From positions 1 to 64,000 of the forward strand of contig JAULBX010020410.1 in NCBI GenBank assembly GCA_032358255.1: a stretch of DNA of 64,000 nucleotides, given 5' to 3'. Positions 1 to 8,554 of this stretch are shown in pieces. The notes under the pieces were generated by a model, which ran no database searches, was not told the origin of the DNA, and worked only from the letters and a program-made list of their open reading frames with translations. Both the position numbers and the translations under genes were made by a program. This DNA comes from Heterotrichella gracilis (Eukaryota; Sar; Xanthophyceae; Tribonematales; Xanthonemataceae). Numbering within the stretch: position 1 is the stretch's first letter; every line of letters begins with the position of its first letter.

Positions 1-415
1 ACTGGATGTGGACAGTCCATATGCCGTGCCGAATGCCGAATAGTTCAAAGAACGACCTAAAATTCTGGAATACCCAAAGGGCCGCATCAGATATAAACAT
101 TACGGAAAAACCATTGAAGAGATCATAAAAAAAGCAAAGGAGTTTCCTGAAGGCATGGAACGCAATGAACTCACAAGGCAAATTGCTAACCATCTTAAGA
201 AATCCTATTTTAACTGGAATAAAGATACCATCACCGATGATGTTATTCTTAAAAACCTCGCGGAACTCTCCGGAGGTGAATTAAAGGTAGAAGGCACGGC
301 CCCATTAAGTTCACATCAAGAACTGAGAGGTAATAATCCTACAAAAAAATTCTTCCACAAAAACAACAAACACAAGAATACACATCACAAGCATAAAAAC
401 AACAGAAAATTTTAA
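1..415 (+). CDS. DUF4290 family protein, 5'-partial, with an in-frame TAG
   Basis: Read in the frame that ends at 415, the segment resembles the C-terminal half of the Bacteroidota DUF4290 family: a RIRYKHYGKTIEE stretch, then RQIANHLKKSYFNWNKD and a LAELSGGEL segment. The protein ends in a basic Lys/His/Asn-rich tail. The true start lies outside the window. The frame is open from base 2 except for a TAG at 41-43, at a place where a Glu codon (GAG) would suit the family. The first ATG after it is at 155, which would delete conserved sequence, so 155 is unlikely to be the native start. Either an error near the scaffold end or a real nonsense change explains the TAG. The family is of unknown function. 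It lies 9 bp upstream of murA, an order I recall from other Bacteroidota. Confidence 0.75.
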
Positions 416-424
416 GATCCTCTT

Positions 425-1735
425 ATGGCAATTTTTGAAGTTACCGGCGGTAAAAAATTAAAAGGCGATATTATACCACAAGGAGCTAAGAATGAGGCGC
501 TGCAAGTAATTTGCGCTGTTCTGCTCACAAAAGAAAAAGTGATCATAAGTAATGTTCCCAACATTGTCGACATTAATAAACTCATTGAATTATTATCGGA
601 ATTAGGTGTTAAGGTTGAAAAATCGGGTCACGAAGAGTATACTTTTCAAGCAGATGCGGTGAATGTAGACTATTTGGTTTCGCCCGAATTTAAGAAGAAA
701 GGCGGGGGCTTAAGAGGAAGCATGATGATCGTTGGGCCAATGTTAACGCGCTTCGGAAAAGCTTATATGCCAAAACCGGGAGGTGATAAAATTGGCAGAA
801 GGCGTGTAGACACCCATTTTGCAGGCTTTGAAGCACTTGGAGCGAAATTTAATTACCAACAAGACAATGAATTATTTGAGGTAGAAGGGAAAAATTTAAA
901 AGGCGCTTACATGTTGTTGGACGAAGCTTCTGTAACAGGAACCGCCAACATTGTGATGGCAGCTGTTCTCGCTGAAGGTATTACCACCATTTATAATGCT
1001 GCCTGTGAACCCTACTTGCAACAATTGTGCAAGATGCTGAACCGCATGGGAGCAAAGATCTCCGGAGTTGGCTCAAACTTACTGAGCATTGAAGGTGTTA
1101 AAGAGCTAAAAGGTACCACGCACCGTTTACTTCCTGATATGATTGAAATAGGTTCTTTCATTGGAATGGCAGCGGTTACACAATCAGAAATCACCATCAA
1201 AGATGTGAGTTATGATAATCTTGGGATCATTCCAACTATTTTTGGAAGACTGGGAATTCAAATGGAGCGTCGCGGTGATGATATATTTATTCCTGAACAA
1301 GAAAATTACGAAATTGACACCTTCATCGACGGATCGATACTAACCGTTAGTGACGCCATCTGGCCGGGTTTTACACCTGATCTCATTAGTATTGCATTAG
1401 TCACAGCTATTCAAGCCAGAGGCAATGTATTGATTCATCAAAAAATGTTTGAGAGTCGTTTATTTTTCGTTGATAAACTGATTGACATGGGTGCAAAAAT
1501 AATTTTATGCGATCCGCATCGTGCAACAGTGATGGGATTGGATAGAAAAATACAGCTGCGTGCTATTCAGATGGCCAGTCCGGATATTAGAGCCGGCGTT
1601 GCTTTATTAATAGCAGCCATGAGCGCAAAAGGTAAAAGTGTTATTTTTAATATTAATCAGATCGACCGAGGTTATCAAAACATTGATGGCCGCTTAAATG
1701 CCATAGGCGCTGAGATCATCCGCAAAAACTCATGA
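425..1735 (+). CDS. murA: UDP-N-acetylglucosamine 1-carboxyvinyltransferase MurA
   Basis: This cytoplasmic enzyme transfers enolpyruvate from PEP to UDP-GlcNAc, the first committed step of peptidoglycan synthesis. It is 436 residues long, close to the family norm of about 420-435. The N-terminal GAKNEAL carries the Lys-Asn pair (residues 22-23), and the C-terminal IDRGYQNIDGRL matches the family. The active-site loop reads PGGDKIGRRRVD, so Asp121 occupies the position of E. coli Cys115, the residue alkylated by fosfomycin. Asp at this site is known to give fosfomycin insensitivity in other MurA enzymes and, from memory, is common in Bacteroidota. The stop codon overlaps the next start (ATGA at 1732-1735), implying co-transcription with the thioredoxin-like gene. 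Confidence 0.96.
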   Translation: MAIFEVTGGKKLKGDIIPQGAKNEALQVICAVLLTKEKVIISNVPNIVDINKLIELLSELGVKVEKSGHEEYTFQADAVNVDYLVSPEFKKKGGGLRGSMMIVGPMLTRFGKAYMPKPGGDKIGRRRVDTHFAGFEALGAKFNYQQDNELFEVEGKNLKGAYMLLDEASVTGTANIVMAAVLAEGITTIYNAACEPYLQQLCKMLNRMGAKISGVGSNLLSIEGVKELKGTTHRLLPDMIEIGSFIGMAAVTQSEITIKDVSYDNLGIIPTIFGRLGIQMERRGDDIFIPEQENYEIDTFIDGSILTVSDAIWPGFTPDLISIALVTAIQARGNVLIHQKMFESRLFFVDKLIDMGAKIILCDPHRATVMGLDRKIQLRAIQMASPDIRAGVALLIAAMSAKGKSVIFNINQIDRGYQNIDGRLNAIGAEIIRKNS

Positions 1736-2292
1736 AAAAACTAGCCTTCTTTTCTACACTCACCTTTCTTTTTTTTCTCAGTTCCTTTACTTGGAATGAT
1801 GATGGTTATTCAAACAACACACATACACAAAGTAAAGCGGTAGTTGGTTTAAACTTAGGCAATGAGGCGCCGGAAATTGCGTTGAACGATCCAAGTGGAA
1901 ACCCTATTAAATTATCGAGCTTAAGAGGTAAAATGGTATTACTGGATTTTTGGGCGAGTTGGTGTGGTCCCTGCAGATATGAGAATCCGGCTGTTGTAAA
2001 GGCATATCACCAATTTAAAGAAAAAAAATTTAAAGAAGGAGAAGGTTTTACAGTTTATAGTGTTTCATTAGATGCGAATGCTGAGCCATGGAAAAAAGCC
2101 ATTGAGAAGGATGGTCTTGTTTGGGTCTCTCATGTAAGTGATTTGATGGGTTGGAACAGCACAGCCGCTGCCAGATATGGCATTGGAAGCATTCCTTCCA
2201 ATTTTTTATTGAATGAAAAAGGAATAATCATTCAAAAAGATCTGAGAGGTGAACAACTTATTAATGTACTTGAAAAATTAGCAACCAATTAA
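1732..2292 (+). CDS. TlpA/ResA-like exported thioredoxin-fold protein
   Basis: The 186-residue protein has an N-terminal hydrophobic segment (about residues 3-20) ending near SSFTW, so it is probably exported to the periplasm or membrane-anchored. An AhpC/TSA-type thioredoxin fold follows: GNEAPEIAL, then the redox motif WCGPC with Cys78 and Cys81, and a cis-Pro segment SIPSNFLL. Such proteins reduce disulfides, for example during cytochrome c maturation. It overlaps murA by 4 bp and abuts the next thioredoxin-like gene with no gap, which suggests translational coupling. The exact partner is unknown. Confidence 0.85.
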   Translation: MKKLAFFSTLTFLFFLSSFTWNDDGYSNNTHTQSKAVVGLNLGNEAPEIALNDPSGNPIKLSSLRGKMVLLDFWASWCGPCRYENPAVVKAYHQFKEKKFKEGEGFTVYSVSLDANAEPWKKAIEKDGLVWVSHVSDLMGWNSTAAARYGIGSIPSNFLLNEKGIIIQKDLRGEQLINVLEKLATN

Positions 2293-3525
2293 ATGAAGAT
2301 AAAGTTCAGCTTATTTTTTATCCTTCTTTGTGCAAATTACATTGGGCAAAACGATTCTTTATTGATCAAAACAGGTTCAAAGGCCCCCTCCTTTATTTTA
2401 AATCTCAAAGAAAACAGCATACAAAGTTTTACCATGCCCTATCTTCGAAAAATTGTTTTGTTACATTTTTGGAGCACCAATGTTAAAAAATCAAGGACTG
2501 CTAATCGCAATCTTAATCGCATAGCTGAACGTTATAAATACTCGCAGTATAGAAATGCTGATGGTTTTGATATCATTTCAATTGCTGTGCAAACCGACAG
2601 AAATGCCTGGAGGGAAGCCATCAATGCAGATACGCTGATTAATTTTACTCATGGCATTGCATTAAGAGGGTACGGCGATGACGTTTGCAGAAAATTTGGG
2701 GTAACTTCTCTTCCAACAGATATTTTAATCGATGAAACCGGAACTGTTATTGCTGTAAATCCCAGCATGTCGCAGATCGAGTCGATGCTCGATGATCATA
2801 AAAACACACAACCCATTAAAAAAGATATTACCGGAACATTGGCTCAATCATCCAATAAAGAAGATGTAAGTAAATTTATTCGCCTTTACTTGTTTAATTA
2901 TTACGGTGATTCAATCGCTAAAACGATCACTACCGCCAAGGGAAGTTTTATTTTTTCGGAAATGAAATTGAATCAGGATTTTATTTTGAAAGTGGACAAT
3001 AAAATTGATATTACCACATCTGATCCTATTGCTTTATATGCTCCAAATGGCGATTTTATCATGGATGGCAGAACAAAGGACAATGGATTTGTTTTTTATA
3101 TTTCGGCCAGAAATGCGAACAAACTCACTGAGGGCGATTCGTTGAACCCGACCACTAATTCGCTTGGACAAATTGATGTGATCAAACATCTTACTTTTTT
3201 CACCAACGGAATGGGTTTAACTCCACAGGATGAAAAGGAACTCAACTCTATTATCTCATTATTGATGAAAGATAAATCTACTCGCGTAGAATTTGTGACA
3301 CATACCGATGCGCGTATGGATAAAGCCTATGCCTTAGAACTAACCACCAATCAGGCAAATACCATCAAAGCCTATTTCATTAAAAAAGGGATTCCGGCCG
3401 GCAGAATAAAAGCGGTGGCCAAAGGCAATTTAGAACTTCGTAAAATTTGCGAAGGCACTATTGATTGTCGCGAAGAGGATCATAAATTAAACCGAAGGGT
3501 GGAGTTTTTGATCTACAAAAACTGA
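2293..3525 (+). CDS. CxxC-less thioredoxin-fold protein fused to an OmpA-like domain
   Basis: This 410-residue exported protein has a signal peptide (about residues 1-18). Residues 25-165 form an AhpC/TSA-type fold (GSKAPSFIL, VLLHFWS, VTSLPTDILID), but the usual WCxxC is replaced by STNVKKS, so thiol-disulfide activity is not expected. A middle region of about 110 residues is unassigned. The last 120 residues form an OmpA-family peptidoglycan-binding domain (FVTHTDAR near residues 335-342, and HKLNRRVEFLIY at the end). It starts at the base after the stop of the preceding thioredoxin gene. I infer a tandem duplication in which one copy lost its cysteines and gained a cell-wall anchor. Confidence 0.8.
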   Translation: MKIKFSLFFILLCANYIGQNDSLLIKTGSKAPSFILNLKENSIQSFTMPYLRKIVLLHFWSTNVKKSRTANRNLNRIAERYKYSQYRNADGFDIISIAVQTDRNAWREAINADTLINFTHGIALRGYGDDVCRKFGVTSLPTDILIDETGTVIAVNPSMSQIESMLDDHKNTQPIKKDITGTLAQSSNKEDVSKFIRLYLFNYYGDSIAKTITTAKGSFIFSEMKLNQDFILKVDNKIDITTSDPIALYAPNGDFIMDGRTKDNGFVFYISARNANKLTEGDSLNPTTNSLGQIDVIKHLTFFTNGMGLTPQDEKELNSIISLLMKDKSTRVEFVTHTDARMDKAYALELTTNQANTIKAYFIKKGIPAGRIKAVAKGNLELRKICEGTIDCREEDHKLNRRVEFLIYKN

Positions 3526-3602
3526 CAATATATCTCAATTTCAATTGTGGCAAACTTATTGATTTAATTGTGGGTAACAATTACTTAAATAGCACGTAAG
3601 GC

Positions 3603-4166
3603 ATGAAAAATCAAGAACTTAACCCTGAAAGTGGACAAGCAGATGATGAAACAATTTCGAATGAAACTGACATTAAGGCTGAAAACACCGCTCAAGGTGA
3701 CGAAAATACAGTAAACTCTGCAGTTGAAAACAGCGATCTTAAGATCAAAGAACTTAACGATAAATACCTGCGTTTATACTCAGAATTTGACAATTACCGT
3801 AAACGTACCATCAAAGAAAAATCGGACATCATTAAAACTGCCGGAGAAGAGGTGTTTAAAGCCATTTTGCCTGTTATTGATGATTTTGAAAGAGCCATCA
3901 AGGCCAATGAAACAACAGATGATGTGGAAGTTGTGAAACAAGGTGTGCATCTCATTTACAATAAATTTAAAAATTCTGTGCATCAAAAAGGATTAACGTC
4001 TTTTGAAAGCATTGGTCAAACATTTGATCCGGACATTATGGAAGCCATTACTTATATTCCTGCAGCAGATGAGGCTCAGAAAGGAAAAGTGATCGATGAG
4101 GCTGAAAAAGGATATAAACTTGGCGAAAAGGTCATCCGTTTTGCTAAAGTCATCATTGCACAATAA
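3603..4166 (+). CDS. grpE: GrpE, nucleotide exchange factor for DnaK
   Basis: The 187-residue protein has an acidic, low-complexity N-terminus, a long helix (IKELNDKYLRLYSEFDNYRKR, residues about 48-68) and the C-terminal beta domain with GQTFDPDIMEAI and VIRFAKVIIAQ. GrpE promotes ADP release from DnaK in the cytoplasm. dnaJ starts 27 bp downstream, so the two form a chaperone operon. dnaK is not in the window. I saw no CIRCE operator in the 77 bp upstream. Confidence 0.96.
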   Translation: MKNQELNPESGQADDETISNETDIKAENTAQGDENTVNSAVENSDLKIKELNDKYLRLYSEFDNYRKRTIKEKSDIIKTAGEEVFKAILPVIDDFERAIKANETTDDVEVVKQGVHLIYNKFKNSVHQKGLTSFESIGQTFDPDIMEAITYIPAADEAQKGKVIDEAEKGYKLGEKVIRFAKVIIAQ

Positions 4167-4193
4167 CATTAATCAGATCAAAACACGAGACGA

Positions 4194-5330
4194 ATGTCAA
4201 AGAGAGATTATTACGAAATTTTAGGAATTACCAAGAGTGCCAGTGAGGAGGAAATTAAAAAAGCGTACAGAAAACTGGCGATAAAATATCACCCTGATAA
4301 AAATCCGGATGATAAAAGTGCTGAAGAAAAATTTAAAGAAGCTGCCGAAGCCTATGAAGTTCTAAGTAATCCGGAAAAACGTCAGCGTTATAATCAATAT
4401 GGACACGCGGGAGTTGGCGGTGCTTCAGGCGGTTTTGGCGGAGGTGGAATGAATATGGATGACATATTCAGTCAGTTTGGAGATATTTTTGGCGGTTCAT
4501 TTGGTGGTTTTGGTGGTGGCAGAAGCAGCGGCAGACGTGTAACCAGGGGAACAAATTTAAGAGTGAAGGTTAAACTTACTCTCAAAGATATTGCGAATGG
4601 AGTTGAAAAAAAATTAAAGGTCAATAAACATGTTAGTTGTCACACCTGCAGTGGCAGCGGCGCAAAGAACGGGCAATTTGACACTTGCAGACAATGTAAC
4701 GGAACCGGAGCCATAACGCGTGTGCAACAAACTATTTTAGGTGCCATGCAAACGCAAAGCACCTGTAGTTCTTGTAATGGTGAAGGTAAGATCGTAAAAG
4801 ACAAATGCCACACTTGTCACGGCGATGGCATTGTAAGAGCTGAAGAAGTTATTTCCATCAATATTCCGGCAGGTGTTGCTGAAGGAATGCAGTTGAGTAT
4901 GCAAGGAAAAGGGAATGCGGCGCCCCGTGGTGGAATTAACGGTGATCTCTTAATTGTTATCGAGGAAGAAGAACATCCGCATTTAAAACGCGAAGGCAAT
5001 CATTTGATCTATTACCTCAACATTGGTTTTCCGGATGCAGCTTTAGGCACAACTGTTGAAATACCAACCATTGAAGCCAAGGCGAAGATCAAAATAGATG
5101 CGGGCACTCAAAGTGGAAAAGTACTTCGTTTAAAAGGCAAAGGCTTGCCGGATGTGAATTCCTATGGCAGAGGTGATCTGTTGGTAGAGATAAGTATTTA
5201 TACACCAACCCACCTGAGTCACGATGAAAAGAAGATCTTAGAAGATCTAAAAGTTTCTAAAAACTTTGAACCGAATCCAAGTAAAAAGGAAAAAGGATTT
5301 TTTGATCGGATGAAAGAGTATTTTGATTAA
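4194..5330 (+). CDS. dnaJ: DnaJ, Hsp40 co-chaperone
   Basis: At 378 residues this is a full-length type I DnaJ. The J domain covers residues 1-70 with HPD at 33-35. A Gly/Phe-rich linker (about residues 74-115) follows, including the DIFGG motif. The zinc region holds four CxxCxGxG modules ([32 protein letters not shown]). The substrate-binding C-terminal domain completes the protein. It stimulates the ATPase of DnaK and delivers unfolded clients. It is the last gene of the grpE-dnaJ unit and is followed by a strong terminator. Confidence 0.98.
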   Translation: MSKRDYYEILGITKSASEEEIKKAYRKLAIKYHPDKNPDDKSAEEKFKEAAEAYEVLSNPEKRQRYNQYGHAGVGGASGGFGGGGMNMDDIFSQFGDIFGGSFGGFGGGRSSGRRVTRGTNLRVKVKLTLKDIANGVEKKLKVNKHVSCHTCSGSGAKNGQFDTCRQCNGTGAITRVQQTILGAMQTQSTCSSCNGEGKIVKDKCHTCHGDGIVRAEEVISINIPAGVAEGMQLSMQGKGNAAPRGGINGDLLIVIEEEEHPHLKREGNHLIYYLNIGFPDAALGTTVEIPTIEAKAKIKIDAGTQSGKVLRLKGKGLPDVNSYGRGDLLVEISIYTPTHLSHDEKKILEDLKVSKNFEPNPSKKEKGFFDRMKEYFD

Positions 5331-5353
5331 TAAGTATTGAGAAAAAAAATAAG

Positions 5354-5377
5354 AAGCCGTGTTTAACGGCTTTTTTT
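5354..5377 (+). terminator. Rho-independent terminator after dnaJ
   Basis: A perfect 7-bp stem AAGCCGT/ACGGCTT with loop GTTTA is followed by a T tract. Confidence 0.9.
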
Positions 5378-5506
5378 ATTTACAATAAAGAATGTCGAAA
5401 TAAGAATACAGTCTGTGAGACTTTGTCGGAAAGAGTTTTATGAGATATACTCTCTCTATCGTAAACTAAACAAATTCGAATAAAATTATTTTGAAGGAAA
5501 CACCAC

Positions 5507-7654
5507 TTAACTTAATTTCCTGTTGAGTATTAGTGTGATCTTAGTTCCCTTTCCTACTTCCGATTCGATCTCCATCTTCGCGTGGTGACTCTCAACAATT
5601 TTAAATACGATCGACATTCCTAAACCGGTTCCCTCGCCCACATCTTTGGTGGTAAAGAAGGGTTCAAATATTTTTTCTTTTGCCTCCTGAGTCATGCCGA
5701 TTCCGGTGTCTTCAACCGTTACATAGATCTTATTGTTTTGCTCATAGGTTTTTATGGTCAATGTATTTGGTTCATTGCTTTGTTTTTTATTCATGGCATA
5801 GAGCGCATTGCTGAATACATTCATAAAAACCTGATTTAATTTGCCGGGATAACATTCGATCAATGGCAGCTTTCCTAATTCGGTGATTACTTGTGTGTTC
5901 GGCTGAACCGAACTTCTCAAGATGACCAATGTTGATTCAATACCTTCATTAATATTGGCTTCCTTAATATCACTTTCATCTAAGCGTGAAAAATTCTTTA
6001 AACCAAGCACAATTTCAGCCGTTCTCCGAGCGCCATCTTCTATACCGTGCACAAGGGTATCAATTTCTTTCTTTAAATATTCGAGATCAATTTGTTTTTT
6101 AAAGGCTTCTATTTGCTTTATTTTATCTTTAGTTGTTTCGTCACCATTAATGGTTTCGTATTTACTGATCACATCAAACACTTCGCTGATATCTAATTTA
6201 AGTGGCTTAAGATTAGCGCTCACAAAATTAATAGGATTGTTTATTTCATGCGCTATGCCGGCTGTAAGCTGACCAAGGGAGGCCATTTTTTCGGCATTCA
6301 CTAATTGTGTTTGTGTATCTTTTAAATAATTTAAAGTAACATTGAGCTCTTCGTTGGTTTCTTCTAATTCGAGCGTGCGTTCATGCACTTTTTGTTCCAA
6401 GATAATATTTTGTTCGGAAATGAGTTTCTCATTTTGCTGCGCCACTCTCAAGGCTTCGGCTTGTGAAAGTTCTTTTTCCTTTTTTAATATATTGATGCGA
6501 TCGGCCAGGGCGAATGAAAGCAGAAGTGTTTCGAGGGCAGAGCCAATAGGCATAGTATAACTTGTAAAATTATTGGTTGGTAAAAATCCAAAGTCCTTTA
6601 ACACATACACAAATATTCCGACTAACATAACAGACCAGGCGATAAGAAAAAAGTTAGCAGGTTTGTAGCCTTCTTTAGCAATGACAATGGCCACGATCAT
6701 CATGTAGGTAGAAACTATGGCGGCATCGGCCAGGATCATGAAATAAGCCAAATTCATAAATCCAGCGACGCTGATCACTGCAGTGGAAGCATACAAAAAG
6801 GTGATCACATACCCAAACTTGTGCAGACGAGGAGCATAAATTTTTGTCTGCAGAAATGGTTTCAGAAATTCAAGGGACGAAATTCCAACACCACAGGTGA
6901 ACAAATAAACGCTCAGATTTGCAAAGACCGGAAAACTTGGCCACATGATCTCAAAAGGGTAACCCATGATGCATGCCTGAGTGAAACCAATAAAGAAAAT
7001 ATAGACAACATAGCGCAAATAAATTTGATCTCGAACAGAAAAATAAACGAAAATATTGTAAAACAACATGGCCAGAATAATACCGATGTATACTCCCACC
7101 CAGAGATCGATGGTATGTAATTCGTTTATAACACTATTTTCAGTTCCAATTTTTAGTGGTAATAATATTTGTTCGTCGCTTTTAACTCTTAAGAAATACA
7201 ATTTTGTTTGACCCGGAGGAATAACTATGTCAAAAATAAAATTCGGGTGTTTGTGTTTTCGATAATAGTACGGAAAATTGTCACCGGTTTGTTGCACTGA
7301 GTATGCGCCCGTTTCGTTGGTAGAATAAAGAATGACTTCATTTAAAAAAGGGATGGCTAATTGCAACAACAGATCTTTTTCTTCCGATTCATTTTTAATG
7401 GCAAATTTGGCCCAATGAGTGCTCGATGAAATGCCGAGATTAGGAACCTCGAGCGAGCTTTTCACAAATTCATTTTGTCGTTTTAAAATATCGATGAAGG
7501 TCCATTGGTTTTTTGCATCCGTAAGAATGGATAAATTCTTACCAATCAGTTGACTGGAATGATTGTTCTTAAATATGAACACTGAATCAGAGGCTGAAAT
7601 ATAGCCAAAGAGAAGATGTGCTAAGACAAATAGTAAGGTTTTAATTTTATTCAT
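5507..7654 (-). CDS. 7TMR-DISM sensor histidine kinase
   Basis: This 715-residue inner-membrane sensor kinase has a signal peptide (residues 1-22) and a periplasmic DISMED2-like beta domain (about 35-170). Seven predicted membrane helices follow (about 183-385), then a coiled coil (390-455). The kinase core has the H box MASLGQLTAGIAHEINNP with phosphoacceptor His469, an N box (NVFSNALYAM), G1 (DTGIGM) and G2 (GEGTGLGMSIV). The DISM input domain is thought to bind small molecules or sugars; the ligand here is unknown. Its start overlaps the stop of the upstream acyltransferase gene (7651-7654), so the two are translationally coupled. A stand-alone response regulator lies nearby at 11057. Confidence 0.9.
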   Translation of the reverse strand: MNKIKTLLFVLAHLLFGYISASDSVFIFKNNHSSQLIGKNLSILTDAKNQWTFIDILKRQNEFVKSSLEVPNLGISSSTHWAKFAIKNESEEKDLLLQLAIPFLNEVILYSTNETGAYSVQQTGDNFPYYYRKHKHPNFIFDIVIPPGQTKLYFLRVKSDEQILLPLKIGTENSVINELHTIDLWVGVYIGIILAMLFYNIFVYFSVRDQIYLRYVVYIFFIGFTQACIMGYPFEIMWPSFPVFANLSVYLFTCGVGISSLEFLKPFLQTKIYAPRLHKFGYVITFLYASTAVISVAGFMNLAYFMILADAAIVSTYMMIVAIVIAKEGYKPANFFLIAWSVMLVGIFVYVLKDFGFLPTNNFTSYTMPIGSALETLLLSFALADRINILKKEKELSQAEALRVAQQNEKLISEQNIILEQKVHERTLELEETNEELNVTLNYLKDTQTQLVNAEKMASLGQLTAGIAHEINNPINFVSANLKPLKLDISEVFDVISKYETINGDETTKDKIKQIEAFKKQIDLEYLKKEIDTLVHGIEDGARRTAEIVLGLKNFSRLDESDIKEANINEGIESTLVILRSSVQPNTQVITELGKLPLIECYPGKLNQVFMNVFSNALYAMNKKQSNEPNTLTIKTYEQNNKIYVTVEDTGIGMTQEAKEKIFEPFFTTKDVGEGTGLGMSIVFKIVESHHAKMEIESEVGKGTKITLILNRKLS

Positions 7655-8346
7655 CGGCGTATGCTTAATTGATAATCTATTTCAATATTTCCTTTCGGAC
7701 CTTCTTCATGAAATATCTGAACAGGTTTGGCTCTGAGATCAAATATACGATCACGGTCGAATTTTTCAGCGGTATCGAGGCTGATGGCATTCATTTTTCG
7801 GAGCACTTTTGCAATGTAATTTTCATTCGGATACACAAAATCCCCATTTCTTCCTATCGTATCTTCCACTTCAAAACCCACGCGTTTCACCATTGGCATA
7901 GTATAATCAGCACAAATGGTAAATAATGAATCGAGATTAATTTGCGTTACAATGGAAATCCCGGCACGAATGAGCAATAAGCTGATCCCTAATCCCGCCA
8001 CTTTTTTTGAATTCCATAAGCCGCACAATTCTCCTGTACCCGTATCAATATAACTTTTAATGATATCGTAGATCCTGTTATCCATCTTACCAATGGCTGC
8101 TTCCAGTGGTAATGGTTCCTTCCCGTCAGCCACATGCACACGTATACCGCCGTAGATCTCCGATCTATCAGCCGATTCGGCCACAATCACATAAATGAGC
8201 GGATTATCCATCCATTTGGCATTATTGGTAGTGATGTTGGTAATTCCGTAATCAGTCAATACTTTTTGATGACCCGCTAAAAAACGTTCACAGCTCTCCC
8301 TATCGTCAATCGCTCTAAATGCTCTGAAAATAATTTTTTCGTTCAT
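7651..8346 (-). CDS. GNAT/FeeM-like acyltransferase
   Basis: The 231-residue soluble protein resembles the GNAT superfamily and its N-acyl amino acid/acyl-homoserine-lactone synthase branch. A beta strand IYVIVAE is followed by GGIRVHV, then a helix-rich middle containing GELCGLWNSKKVAGLGISLLL, which looks like the acyl-donor binding turn, and FTICADYTMPMVKRVGFEVE. I chose the ATG at 8346, because the longer frame begins at a TTG 9 bp upstream. It overlaps the histidine kinase start by 4 bp and follows the E1-like/nitroreductase gene on the same strand, so it may modify or synthesise a small molecule. The substrate cannot be read from the sequence. Confidence 0.6.
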   Translation of the reverse strand: MNEKIIFRAFRAIDDRESCERFLAGHQKVLTDYGITNITTNNAKWMDNPLIYVIVAESADRSEIYGGIRVHVADGKEPLPLEAAIGKMDNRIYDIIKSYIDTGTGELCGLWNSKKVAGLGISLLLIRAGISIVTQINLDSLFTICADYTMPMVKRVGFEVEDTIGRNGDFVYPNENYIAKVLRKMNAISLDTAEKFDRDRIFDLRAKPVQIFHEEGPKGNIEIDYQLSIRR

Positions 8347-8554
8347 CCTATTCAAATGTTAATCTAATTTCCTCGAAAAAGTGTTCTAAATCCTTGCACT
8401 CAAATAAAACAGTTACTCTGCAGATTCATACAATTATACCTTGTAAAGGTACAAAGAAGACAAGATATTTTGCGGTTTATTAACATGTTCGTTTTCATTC
8501 GTAACTTGGTTCAATGACCTTAATGTTTCGTTGTATTTAACACTTACTATTTTA

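Noticed and set aside
3526-3602. CIRCE heat-shock operator before grpE
   Set aside because: No TTAGCACTC/GAGTGCTAA inverted repeat is present.
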